Source of the DNA: Mycolicibacterium holsaticum DSM 44478 = JCM 12374
Lineage (GTDB): Bacteria; Actinomycetota; Actinomycetes; Mycobacteriales; Mycobacteriaceae
Assembly: GCF_019645835.1 (NCBI RefSeq)
Contig: NZ_CP080998.1
Span: 3,038,001 to 3,102,000 of the forward strand
DNA length: 64,000 nucleotides
Direction: 5' to 3'
Made by a program: the position numbers and the translations under genes. The notes under the pieces were generated by a model. That model saw only the letters and a list, made by a program, of their open reading frames with translations. It was not told where the DNA came from and ran no database searches. Below are positions 45,999 through 54,694 of the stretch, piece after piece (positions within the stretch are counted from its first letter, which is position 1; each line of letters opens with the position of its first letter).

Positions 45999-46874
45999 TC
46001 AGTCCCGCTGCCGGAACCACGCGACGACATACAGCACCATCGCCAGCGCGAGCGCGACGAGCACCCACAAGACGACGGCCAGATCGATCCAGGCGCCCGC
46101 CGGGGGTGCACCCGGCAGCAGGTTCCGAAGCGGCACTACCGCAAACAACATCGCCGCGAACCAGGTGGTCAACGGAGGCAAGAACTTTCGTCGACCCAGC
46201 ACGGTCTCGATCGCCACGAACAGCGCCGCCGCCGGCAGTGCGAGCAGCACCAGCAGGACGCCGAGGTCGAACGCGAGTGCACTTCGGGTGCGTTCCATCG
46301 TGAAACGCACGGTCGGCACCGGATCCGGCCCCGAGTCGATGGTGCCCTTCTCGGTGCGGAAGTCCCACCCGTTGATCTGGCCGGCGGCGACGACGCCCGC
46401 CGGGACAGGACGTTGATCCGGTCCCAGGAACGCCTGAACACCGATGGTGTCGGTGGTGAACCGGTCGAACGGCCAGTCATCGGGGTCACCAACCGCGACC
46501 AATTGGGTGGCCGTCTCACTGACGGACAGGCCGCCGTGCACATAGATCAACTCGCCGGAGCTGGTCCATGAGCTCAAGCGAACAGTGAAGTCCTCGGGCT
46601 CGTTCTCCCGCAGCTCCGGGCCGGGGTGCACGAGGACGTCGACCGCCAGCCGGTTCTGAATCGCGTCCATCTGCCGCAAGCGGATGATGACGACGGTTTC
46701 GCCGGTGACCGACGGCTCGGAGAACTCGAAATGGCGATGCTCGGGCTCCAGCAAGGCGTATCCGAACAAGGAGCCGACGTATACCGCCAGCACCGCCACC
46801 ACCGTCGTCACTACGGTGACTCGTCGCCGCACTCCTGTCTTGCCTGTCGATGGCGTCGACGGCGCACCTGTCAC
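45999..46874 (-). CDS. DUF4436 family membrane protein
   Basis: A 291-residue membrane protein: one N-terminal helix (residues 19-42), an extracytoplasmic beta-rich region, and three C-terminal helices (LAFDLGVLLVLLALPAAALF, FAAMLFAVVPLRNLLPG, IDLAVVLWVLVALALAMVLY). This layout matches DUF4436, a family seen in mycobacteria with no known activity. GTG start. Upstream, 46875-47071 is a 197-bp gap before aspS in which I see no gene or clear element. Confidence 0.78.
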   Translation of the reverse strand: MTGAPSTPSTGKTGVRRRVTVVTTVVAVLAVYVGSLFGYALLEPEHRHFEFSEPSVTGETVVIIRLRQMDAIQNRLAVDVLVHPGPELRENEPEDFTVRLSSWTSSGELIYVHGGLSVSETATQLVAVGDPDDWPFDRFTTDTIGVQAFLGPDQRPVPAGVVAAGQINGWDFRTEKGTIDSGPDPVPTVRFTMERTRSALAFDLGVLLVLLALPAAALFVAIETVLGRRKFLPPLTTWFAAMLFAVVPLRNLLPGAPPAGAWIDLAVVLWVLVALALAMVLYVVAWFRQRD

Positions 46875-47071
46875 GCGGGGATCGTAGCGTCAGTTGCGCC
46901 GGGTCCGACGCCGATTCGCTGTGCAGCACAGCCAACCCACGGAGGTCTTGGTAGCTAGCGTCGCGATGCTACCGGCGGTGCTCCGTGCACTGCGGTGATC
47001 CGCATGTAGCGGAACACTGCTTCGGCTCGATTCGAGGCCTTGAGCGCTCCTGTCCAAACCGCCACGCAGGG

Positions 47072-48844
47072 TCAGTCGCTGTCCTTGCGCGGTTTGGCGT
47101 CGATACCGGATTCCTTGCGCTGCTGCGCGGTGATCGGCGCGGGTGCACCGGTCAGCGGGTCGACCCCGCCGCCGGACTTGGGGAACGCGATCACTTCCCG
47201 GATCGAGTCGGTGCCCGCCAGCAGCGCCGTGATCCGGTCCCAGCCGAACGCGATACCGCCGTGGGGCGGTGCGCCAAACATGAACGCCTCCAACAGAAAT
47301 CCGAACTTCTCCTGCGCTTCGTCGGCGCTGATGCCCATCGCTTTGAAGGCGCGCTCCTGGACGTCGCGGCGGTGGATACGAATCGACCCGCCGCCGATCT
47401 CGTTGCCGTTGCAGACCAGGTCGTAGGCGTCGGCCAGGACACTGCCGGGGTCGGTGTCGAGGCGGTCCTCGAATTCGGGCTTGGGCGCGGTGAACGCATG
47501 GTGCACCGCCGTCCACGCACCGGATCCGACCGCGACGTCGCCGTGCGCGGTCGCCTCGTCCACCGGCTCGAACATCGGAAAGTCGACCACCCAGACGAAC
47601 GCCCAGGCGCCTTCGTCGATCATGTCCAGCCGCTTGGCGATCTCGGCGCGGGCCGCCCCGAGCAGCGCCCGCGAGGTCTTGGCCGGGCCTGCCGAGAAGA
47701 ACACGCAGTCACCCGGTGACGCGCCGACCGCGGCAGCGAGCCCGTCGCGTTCGGCGTCGGAGAGGTTCTTGGCCACCGGGCCGCCCAGCGTGCCGTCGTC
47801 GTTGACCAGCACGTAGGCCAGCCCGCGGTGGCCGCGCTGTTTGGCCCATTCCTGCCAGGCATCCAGCGTGCGCCGCGGCTGCGACGCCCCACCCGGCATC
47901 ACGACGGCGCCGACGTAGGGCGCCTGGAACACCCGGAACGGGGTGTCCTTGAAGTAGTCGGTCAGCTCGACGAGTTCCAGGCCGAACCGCAGGTCGGGCT
48001 TGTCGGTGCCGTAGCGGCGCATCGCCTCGGCATAGGTGATCCGCGGCAGCGGCGTGGGCACCTGGTAGCCGATCAGTGCCCACAGCGCCGTGACGATCTC
48101 CTCGGAGATCGCGATGACGTCCTCGGTGTCCACGAAGCTCATCTCCATGTCGAGCTGGGTGAACTCCGGCTGCCGGTCGGCGCGGAAATCCTCGTCGCGG
48201 TAGCACCGCGCGATCTGGTAGTACCGCTCCATACCGGCCACCATCAGCAGCTGCTTGAACAGCTGCGGGCTCTGCGGCAGCGCGTAGAACGATCCGGGCT
48301 GCAGCCGGGCGGGCACCAGGAAGTCACGCGCCCCCTCCGGCGTCGACCGCGTCATCGTCGGCGTCTCGATCTCGACGAAGTCGTGGCGCGCCAGCACCTC
48401 ACGCGCCGCCGAATTCACCTTGGAGCGCAACCGGATTGCGTTGCCCGGGCCTTCGCGTCGCAGATCGAGATAGCGGTACTTGAGGCGGGCTTCCTCGCCG
48501 GCCTGTTCGTCGAGTTGGAACGGCAGCGGCGCGCTCTCCCCCAGCACCGTCAGCGACGTGGCGTTTACCTCGATTTCACCGGTGGGGATCTCGGGGTTGG
48601 TATTGCCCTCGGGACGGACCTCGATGATGCCGTCGACGGCGATGCAGAACTCCGCACGCAGCCGGTGGGCGGCTTCCAGCACGTCGGGCTCTCGGAACAC
48701 CACCTGCGACACCCCGGAGGCGTCGCGCAGATCGATGAAGATGACCCCGCCGTGGTCGCGGCGGCGTGCCACCCAACCGGCCAACGTCACCTTCTGACCG
48801 GCGTCGGCGGATCGCAACGACCCGGCGGCGTGACTGCGCAGCAC
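47072..48844 (-). CDS. aspS: Aspartyl-tRNA synthetase (aspartate-tRNA(Asp/Asn) ligase)
   Basis: A 590-residue class IIb synthetase of bacterial type. N-terminal anticodon OB-fold ([20 protein letters not shown]), class II motif 2 ([20 protein letters not shown]), the bacterial GAD insertion, and motif 3 ([20 protein letters not shown]). GTG start. Mycobacterial AspRS is generally non-discriminating, charging tRNA-Asn for GatCAB amidation. Orthologue of Rv2572c; divergent from panE. Confidence 0.97.
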   Translation of the reverse strand: MLRSHAAGSLRSADAGQKVTLAGWVARRRDHGGVIFIDLRDASGVSQVVFREPDVLEAAHRLRAEFCIAVDGIIEVRPEGNTNPEIPTGEIEVNATSLTVLGESAPLPFQLDEQAGEEARLKYRYLDLRREGPGNAIRLRSKVNSAAREVLARHDFVEIETPTMTRSTPEGARDFLVPARLQPGSFYALPQSPQLFKQLLMVAGMERYYQIARCYRDEDFRADRQPEFTQLDMEMSFVDTEDVIAISEEIVTALWALIGYQVPTPLPRITYAEAMRRYGTDKPDLRFGLELVELTDYFKDTPFRVFQAPYVGAVVMPGGASQPRRTLDAWQEWAKQRGHRGLAYVLVNDDGTLGGPVAKNLSDAERDGLAAAVGASPGDCVFFSAGPAKTSRALLGAARAEIAKRLDMIDEGAWAFVWVVDFPMFEPVDEATAHGDVAVGSGAWTAVHHAFTAPKPEFEDRLDTDPGSVLADAYDLVCNGNEIGGGSIRIHRRDVQERAFKAMGISADEAQEKFGFLLEAFMFGAPPHGGIAFGWDRITALLAGTDSIREVIAFPKSGGGVDPLTGAPAPITAQQRKESGIDAKPRKDSD

Positions 48845-48922
48845 TCAAACTCCCTGGAAATCGGCTGATGGGGACAACTGCCCAAGTGTAAAGGTGCCCG
48901 TTCGGCCGGTAGCTTGGCCTGC

Positions 48923-49810
48923 GTGCGCACCGTAACCGCCGTCGTCGGCCCAGGCGCCATCGGTTCCACCGTGGCGGCCCTGCTGCACGCGGCCGGACAC
49001 CAGGTGATGTTGTGCGGGCGGACACCGCGGGACTCGATCGAGGTCAGGCCCGATGACGGCGACCCGATTGTGGTGCCGGGACCCGTGCTGACCGACCCGG
49101 CGCTCGTCGACGGCCCGGTCGACGTGGTGCTGCTGGCGGTGAAGGACACCCAGACCGAGCAGTCGGCTGGCTGGCTGGCCAGGTTGTGCGACGAACGCAC
49201 CGTGGTCGCCGCGCTGCAGAACGGCGTCGAACAGGTCGAGCGCGTCGGCCGCTACTGCCCTACGTCGACGGTCGTGCCCGTGGCCGTGTGGGTTTCGGCT
49301 GAACCGGCACCCGAAGGCCACATTCGGTTACGTACCGCGGCGCGGCTGGTGCTGCCCGAGGTGTCCGCGGCCCAGACGCTGGTCGACCTTTTCGAGGGTA
49401 GCGCGGTCGCCGTCGAGACCGACCCGAACTTTCTCAGCGCGGCGTGGCACAAACTTCTCGTCAACGCGGTCGTGGGGTTCATGGTCCTCACGGGGCGCCG
49501 GGCCGGCATGTTCCGCCGCGACGACGTGGCCGACCTGGCGCGCCGCTACCTCGCCGAGTGCTTGGCGGTCGCGCGCGCCGACGGTGCGCAGCTGGGCGAT
49601 GAGGTCGTCGACCAGGTCGTCAACCTGCTCGCCAAGTCACCGGAGGACATCACCACGTCGATGCTCACCGACCGCCAGGCTGGGCGCCGGTTGGAGTGGG
49701 ACATCCGCAACGCGGTGATCTTGCGTAAAGCGGCCGTCCACGGCATCGCCACCCCGATCAGCGACGTGATCGTTCCGCTGCTGGCGGCGGCCAGCGACGG
49801 ACCCGGCTAG
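48923..49810 (+). CDS. panE: Ketopantoate reductase-family oxidoreductase (PanE/ApbA, Rv2573-like)
   Basis: A 295-residue NADPH-dependent ketopantoate reductase family protein. The cofactor loop is VVGPGAIGSTVAALL; VLLAVKDTQTEQ and LQNGVEQVERV are family segments; the C-terminal domain contains WHKLLVNAVVGFMVLTGRRAG (catalytic Lys) and LEWDIRNAVILRKAAVHGI. GTG 48923 is preferred; TTG 48914 is also open. Position after aspS matches Rv2573. It may or may not be the main ketopantoate reductase for pantothenate synthesis. Confidence 0.88.
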   Translation: MRTVTAVVGPGAIGSTVAALLHAAGHQVMLCGRTPRDSIEVRPDDGDPIVVPGPVLTDPALVDGPVDVVLLAVKDTQTEQSAGWLARLCDERTVVAALQNGVEQVERVGRYCPTSTVVPVAVWVSAEPAPEGHIRLRTAARLVLPEVSAAQTLVDLFEGSAVAVETDPNFLSAAWHKLLVNAVVGFMVLTGRRAGMFRRDDVADLARRYLAECLAVARADGAQLGDEVVDQVVNLLAKSPEDITTSMLTDRQAGRRLEWDIRNAVILRKAAVHGIATPISDVIVPLLAAASDGPG

Positions 49811-49864
49811 ACACCGAAACCGACGCGATGGTCGATCTGCGGTGAGAACCAGCCAAAGCGTCGG
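49808..49864. repeat. Hairpin repeat after panE (copy A, flanks the cyclase-like gene)
   Basis: Begins at the panE stop codon. Arms CCGACGC (49820-49826) and GCGTCGG (49858-49864). Shares the first 19 bases (TAGACACCGAAACCGACGC) and most of the rest with copy B after the cyclase-like gene. Confidence 0.65.
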
Positions 49865-49945
49865 TCGCGGATAACCACACGGGCGGCACGGGTCGGCGAT
49901 ATCGTTCCCGCACCGATCGAGCGACGGCCTCCTGGGAGGCGACTA

Positions 49946-52900
49946 ATGGAGGCACCGGCACGCTGCCCCACCTGTGGCACCGAAGCGCGTACCGGCGCCC
50001 GGTTCTGCGACGGATGCGGAACCGCGCTGGATCAACCTCACATCGCTGAGTACAAGCAGGTGACGGTGCTGTTCGCCGACGTGGTCCGGTCGATGGATAT
50101 CGCCGCGGTGCTTGGTCCCGAGCGGCTCCGGGAGGTGATGACGGAGCTCGTGCTGCGCGCCACCGCCGTCATCCGTCGCTACGACGGCACCGTCAACCAG
50201 TTCACCGGCGACGGGATCATGGCGCTGTTCGGCGCTCCACGCGCGTTGGAGGATCACGCTCGTCGGGCCTGTCTGGCCGCACTCGACGTCCAGGAAGAGG
50301 TCCGTACCTTGGCGGCGGAGACCGCTCGCCGCGACGGGATCTCCCTGCAGCTGCGGATCGGGCTCAACTCCGGAATGGTTGTGGCCGGCGACATCGGTCC
50401 GGAGGCTCTCGCATACACGGCCGTCGGCGAGCACGTCGGGATGGCCCAGCGGATGGAATCTGTGGCGCCACCCGGTGGCGTGATGCTCAGCGAATCCACG
50501 GCCCGACTGGTCGAAAGCGACACGCTACTCAGCGACCCGCAGCCAGTGCGCATCAAAGGGTCGACCGCGCCGGTGACGGCCCGCCGGCTGATAGGGGTCG
50601 GCAACTCTCGCCGCACGGGTCAGCGCACCCCGCTGGTGGGTCGGGAGCGCGAGATACGCCTGCTAGAAGCGGCGCTCGAGGACGCGCTCAGCGGCCGCGG
50701 GCGCGTCATCGGGATCAAAGGAGCTCCCGGCATCGGCAAGAGCCGGATCACTCAGGAGGTGGTGGCAAGGGCCACGCACCTGGGCCTCGATATCTTCTCG
50801 GCGTACTGCGAATCGCATACCAGCCAGATTCCGTTCTTCGTCGCTGCCGAGCTGCTGCGCTCCTTCTTCGGGGTCGAGGGGTTGGCCCCGGCCGCCGCCG
50901 CGATCAGGATCAGAACCACAGTGCCCCAGGCAAATCCCGAGGATCTCGACCTCCTGCACGACCTGCTCGGTATCGGTGACCACGGCGCAACCAGTGGTAT
51001 CGACCCCGACGCCCGCAGGCGCCGGCTCACCGGATTGCTCGACGCAGCCCTGCTGGCGCGCACCGAACCCGCCGTCTACGTGATCGACGATGTTCAGTGG
51101 ATCGACGCCGTGAGCGAATCGATGCTCACCGATCTGGTTTCAACGGTCGCGAAAACACCTGCGCTGGTGCTGATCACGTACCGCCCCGAGTATCGCGGTG
51201 CGCTCAGCCGGGCAGGCGACTCAGGCGTCGTCTCTGACATGGTTGCGCTCAGCCCACTGGACCGCTCGCAGACGTCGACGCTGCTCGCCGAGTTGTTGGG
51301 GTCGGATCCGTCCGTCGCGCAGATCGCCGAGCGCATCGCCGACCGCAGCGCAGGCAACCCATTCTTCACCGAAGAGATCGTGCGTGACCTGGCTGAGCGC
51401 AGAATCCTCGACGGCGGGCGCGGCTCCTACGTCTGTCGCGGCGACGGCGGGGTCAGCGTTCCGCCGACCGTACAGGCCACCATCGCCGCTCGCATCGACC
51501 GCCTCGGAGCGGCCGCCAAGCGAACGCTCAACGCGGCATCGGTGATCGGTTCGCCGTTCGGGGCTCGGCTGCTGAGCGCACTCGATGTTTTCGAGGTGGC
51601 CGAGTTGATCGACGCCGAACTCGTCGAACCGGTATCGATGTCGGAGTACGCATTCCGACATCCGTTGATCCGCTCGGTCGCCTACGAGTCGCAGCTCAGA
51701 TCGAGCCGTTCACAGCTGCATCGACAGGTCGCCGCCGCCGTCGAGCATCAGGATCCGTCGTCAGCCGACAAGAACGCTGCCCTGATCGCAACGCACCTCG
51801 AGGCAGCTGGCGACCTGCATGGGGCCTTCGATTGGCACATGCGGGCCGGGACATGGTCGGTACACCGCAATATCGCTGCCGCGCGGATGAGTTGGGAGCG
51901 GGCGCGGTCCGTCGCCGACGAACTGCCCGCCGACGATCCAGCGGTAACACACATGCGCATTGCCCCGCGAACGTTGTTGTGCGCCACCATCTGGCGGGTC
52001 GGCGGAAGCCTTGCCGACGTGGGATTCGACGAGTTGCGTGAACTCGCGACAGCGGCGGGCGACATGCGATCGCTGGCACTCGGGATGACCGGCTGGGTGC
52101 AGATGCTGAACTTCTACGGCAAATACGCCGAAGCGTCGCGGCTGGCCACTGAATTCGCCGACCTGTTGGATTCCATCGATGATCCCGAAATGACCGTGGG
52201 GCTGATGTCCATTCCCATCGTTGCGAAGTGGGACGCAGGAGAAATGGCCGAAGCCCTCAGACTGGCACAGCGCGCGATCGAACTCTCCAACGGTGACCCG
52301 TGCATGGGCAACATGATCATCGGCTCACCACTCGCGTTCGCGCTCGTGCTCCGCGCGTCGGCCTCATCCATCCTCGGAATCGACGGGTGGAAGGACGATT
52401 ATGACCGGGCGATCGAGATCGCCCGTGCGGTAGACAAGTTCACCTTCTGCACCGCGGTGATGTTCAAGTACATCGCCGTCGAGAATTGGGCTTTGCTTTC
52501 CGATGAGGCGGCAATGCGCGACACCGCTGAGGCATTGGCGGTCGCACAGCAGTTCGGCGATGACTTCACGCTGACCACTTGTGAATTCGTGCGTGGCACC
52601 GTTTTGGTGCGGCGCGGCGACGCCGATCGCGCACACGGGTTCGAACTACTCGCCAGGTGTCGGGAGGTGGCGTTGGAGCACCGGTTCACCATCATCGCCG
52701 CGTGGTGCGCTGACCTTGACGTCGCGGCGGAGAAGATTCGCACGGGCGACTTCGACACGGCGATCGAGTTGTGCCGCAGTGTCCTCGACGAAGAGATACG
52801 CGCGGGCGAGATGATGAATCGCGGCTGGACCACCACGGTGCTCGTCGACGCACTGCTCCGGCGTCGACGCCCGGGAGATTTGGACCAGGCTCAGGCAGCG

Positions 52901-53095
52901 GTGAATCGATTGGCCGCCATGCCGACCGAGCCTGTTTACCTCTACCACGAGCTACCCCTGATGCGGATGAGGGCAATGCTGGCGAAAGCACGCGGCGACG
53001 ACGCGACCTTTGCCGACCTCCGCGACCGCTACCGCGCGCGGGCGGAGGAGGTGGGCATGGAGGGTCATATCGCGATCGCCCGCGCGATGGACTAG
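49946..53095 (+). CDS. Zinc-ribbon / class III cyclase-like / AAA ATPase multidomain protein
   Basis: A 1049-residue signalling protein. Zinc ribbon at residues 7-24 (CPTCG, FCDGCG). Class III nucleotide-cyclase homology domain at about 36-215 (VTVLFADVVRSMD, QFTGDGIMALFG). AAA_16-type ATPase from about 228 (P-loop GAPGIGKS 259-266, Walker B VYVIDDVQWID 377-387). Then a long TPR-like helical region to the end, with no LuxR DNA-binding domain. Metal aspartates D45 and D89 are kept. The purine-selecting Lys is Gln85, the partner Asp is Ala156 and the transition-state Asn is Gly165, while Arg169 remains. It resembles the non-canonical Rv0386-type cyclases; catalysis is doubtful. It is not present between Rv2573 and Rv2574 in M. 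tuberculosis. Confidence 0.88.
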   Translation: MEAPARCPTCGTEARTGARFCDGCGTALDQPHIAEYKQVTVLFADVVRSMDIAAVLGPERLREVMTELVLRATAVIRRYDGTVNQFTGDGIMALFGAPRALEDHARRACLAALDVQEEVRTLAAETARRDGISLQLRIGLNSGMVVAGDIGPEALAYTAVGEHVGMAQRMESVAPPGGVMLSESTARLVESDTLLSDPQPVRIKGSTAPVTARRLIGVGNSRRTGQRTPLVGREREIRLLEAALEDALSGRGRVIGIKGAPGIGKSRITQEVVARATHLGLDIFSAYCESHTSQIPFFVAAELLRSFFGVEGLAPAAAAIRIRTTVPQANPEDLDLLHDLLGIGDHGATSGIDPDARRRRLTGLLDAALLARTEPAVYVIDDVQWIDAVSESMLTDLVSTVAKTPALVLITYRPEYRGALSRAGDSGVVSDMVALSPLDRSQTSTLLAELLGSDPSVAQIAERIADRSAGNPFFTEEIVRDLAERRILDGGRGSYVCRGDGGVSVPPTVQATIAARIDRLGAAAKRTLNAASVIGSPFGARLLSALDVFEVAELIDAELVEPVSMSEYAFRHPLIRSVAYESQLRSSRSQLHRQVAAAVEHQDPSSADKNAALIATHLEAAGDLHGAFDWHMRAGTWSVHRNIAAARMSWERARSVADELPADDPAVTHMRIAPRTLLCATIWRVGGSLADVGFDELRELATAAGDMRSLALGMTGWVQMLNFYGKYAEASRLATEFADLLDSIDDPEMTVGLMSIPIVAKWDAGEMAEALRLAQRAIELSNGDPCMGNMIIGSPLAFALVLRASASSILGIDGWKDDYDRAIEIARAVDKFTFCTAVMFKYIAVENWALLSDEAAMRDTAEALAVAQQFGDDFTLTTCEFVRGTVLVRRGDADRAHGFELLARCREVALEHRFTIIAAWCADLDVAAEKIRTGDFDTAIELCRSVLDEEIRAGEMMNRGWTTTVLVDALLRRRRPGDLDQAQAAVNRLAAMPTEPVYLYHELPLMRMRAMLAKARGDDATFADLRDRYRARAEEVGMEGHIAIARAMD

Positions 53096-53150
53096 ACACC
53101 GAAACCGACGCAATGGTCGATTCGGCAGCGAAGGCCAGCCAAAGCGTCGG
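53093..53150. repeat. Hairpin repeat after the cyclase-like gene (copy B)
   Basis: Begins at the stop codon of the cyclase-like gene. Arms CCGACGC (53105-53111) and GCGTCGG (53144-53150). Roughly four-fifths identical to copy A at 49808. A further trace, CCCGGCTAGACAC near 53173, repeats the panE 3' end. Confidence 0.65.
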
Positions 53151-53203
53151 GCTCGGCGCGCCTACCTCGAACGGCCCCGGCTAGACACGGTCCCCTAGGG
53201 TGT

Positions 53204-53707
53204 ATGGCCATGAAGGCATGCGAACGCGTCGGCCTTGACTTCATCGACGACGCACCGTTTCGGTTCGTCAGCACCGTCGACCTGGCGATCACTCCCGAGC
53301 AGCTGTTCGAGGTGCTCGCCGACGCCGAGTCCTGGCCGCAGTGGGCCACGGCGATCACCCAGGTGACCTGGACCAGCCCGGAACCCCGCGGCGTCGGCAC
53401 CACCCGTACCGTGCGCATGCGCGGCGGAATCGTCGGCGACGAGGAGTTCCTGGCCTGGCAGCCCTACAGCCACATGGCCTTCCGGTTCAACGAGGCCTCC
53501 AGCGGCAGCATCGCGGCGTTCGCGGAGGACTACCGGGTGGTGAAAACCCCGGGCGGCTGCCATCTGACCTGGGTGATGGCGATGAAACCCCACGGCGTCG
53601 CGGCCCGCATCGGCATGACGCTGGGACGGCCGGTGATGGGCTGGGTGTTCCAGAAGTTCCTGCACAACCTGCGCGACTACTCCAACAGGCGGTACGCGGT
53701 GTCCTGA
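53204..53707 (+). CDS. SRPBCC/polyketide cyclase-like family protein (Rv2574-like)
   Basis: A 167-residue START-like helix-grip protein: VSTVDLAITPEQLFEVLADA, ESWPQWATAITQVTW, GVGTTRTVRMRGGIVGDEEF, and the C-terminal helix GMTLGRPVMGWVFQKFL. Members bind hydrophobic ligands or act on polyketides; no substrate can be given. By position it is the Rv2574 orthologue, now separated from panE by the inserted cyclase-like gene. ATG 53204 or 53210. Confidence 0.82.
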   Translation: MAMKACERVGLDFIDDAPFRFVSTVDLAITPEQLFEVLADAESWPQWATAITQVTWTSPEPRGVGTTRTVRMRGGIVGDEEFLAWQPYSHMAFRFNEASSGSIAAFAEDYRVVKTPGGCHLTWVMAMKPHGVAARIGMTLGRPVMGWVFQKFLHNLRDYSNRRYAVS

Positions 53708-53803
53708 TCCGCCCGCATTCCCCGCGAGATCGCACGCCTTGATCCCGCTTTCTGTCCCGGAACCTGGTTTCACGCCCAATCGCGGTGTGCAAAGCTGGTC
53801 GGC

Positions 53804-54694
53804 ATGACCTTCAACGAGGGCATGCAGATCGACACCAGCACCACATCGAGCAGCGGCGGCGGACGCGGCCCCGGCCGGGGAGTCGCAATCGGCGGAGGTG
53901 TCGGTGGCCTGCTGGTCCTCGTCGTTGCGCTGTTTCTGGGCGTCGATCCCAGCACCGTCGTGCCCCAACAGCAGATCGGCACGGGCGAAGTCGGCGCCCC
54001 CGGTTTCGATCTCAGCCAGTGCAAGACCGGGGCCGACGCCAACGAGTTGGCCGAGTGCCGTGTCGTGGCCACCGGCAACTCGGTCGACGCCGTATGGCAG
54101 CAGTTGATGCCCGGATATGAGCGCCCAAGCGTCCGGCTGTTCACCGGGTCCGTGCAGACCGCTTGCGGCCCGGCCACCAGCGATGTCGGGCCGTTCTACT
54201 GCCCGGCCGATCAAACCGCCTACTTCGACGTCGACTTCTTCGACGTGCTGAAGAACCAGTTCGGTTCCAGTGGCGGTCCGTTGGCGCAGGAGTACGTGGT
54301 GGCTCACGAGTTCGGCCACCACGTGCAGAATCTGCAGGGCACGCTGGCACGCGCGCAGGGCGCGGGAGCCAAAGGCGCTACCGGCGGCGGCGTGCGCACC
54401 GAGCTGCAGGCCGACTGCTACGCCGGGGTGTGGGCACACTACGCGGCCATCACCAAACAGGAGAGCACCGGCGTCCCGTTCCTGGAGCCGTTGAGCGACA
54501 AGGACATCAGCGACGCATTGTCGGCCGCGGCCTCGGTGGGCGATGACCGCATCCAGAAGCAGGCCACCGGTCAGGTCAACCCCGAGGCGTGGACACACGG
54601 TTCGGCCGCGCAGCGGCAGAAGTGGTTCACCGAGGGGTACCGCACCGGCGACCCGAACAAGTGCGACACCTTCACGACGAACAACCTTGGCTAG
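53804..54694 (+). CDS. Neutral zinc metallopeptidase (YpfJ/Rv2575 family)
   Basis: A 296-residue protein with a Ser/Thr/Gly-rich N-terminus and a membrane helix (about 27-46, VAIGGGVGGLLVLVVALFLG), placing the catalytic domain outside the membrane. The zinc motif HEFGHH is at 168-173 (VVAHEFGHHVQNLQG), with ELQADCYAGVWAHYA downstream as the third-ligand region and several cysteines that may form disulfides. The Rv2575 orthologue by position. Natural substrate unknown. Its 3' end overlaps the DUF885 gene by 8 bp. Confidence 0.9.
   Translation: MTFNEGMQIDTSTTSSSGGGRGPGRGVAIGGGVGGLLVLVVALFLGVDPSTVVPQQQIGTGEVGAPGFDLSQCKTGADANELAECRVVATGNSVDAVWQQLMPGYERPSVRLFTGSVQTACGPATSDVGPFYCPADQTAYFDVDFFDVLKNQFGSSGGPLAQEYVVAHEFGHHVQNLQGTLARAQGAGAKGATGGGVRTELQADCYAGVWAHYAAITKQESTGVPFLEPLSDKDISDALSAAASVGDDRIQKQATGQVNPEAWTHGSAAQRQKWFTEGYRTGDPNKCDTFTTNNLG

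Noticed and set aside
49808..53150. Target-site duplication of a transposon around the cyclase-like gene
   Set aside because: The repeats are imperfect, about 57 bp long and hairpin-forming, there is no transposase or terminal inverted repeat, and they start at stop codons. A repeat-family origin is more likely.
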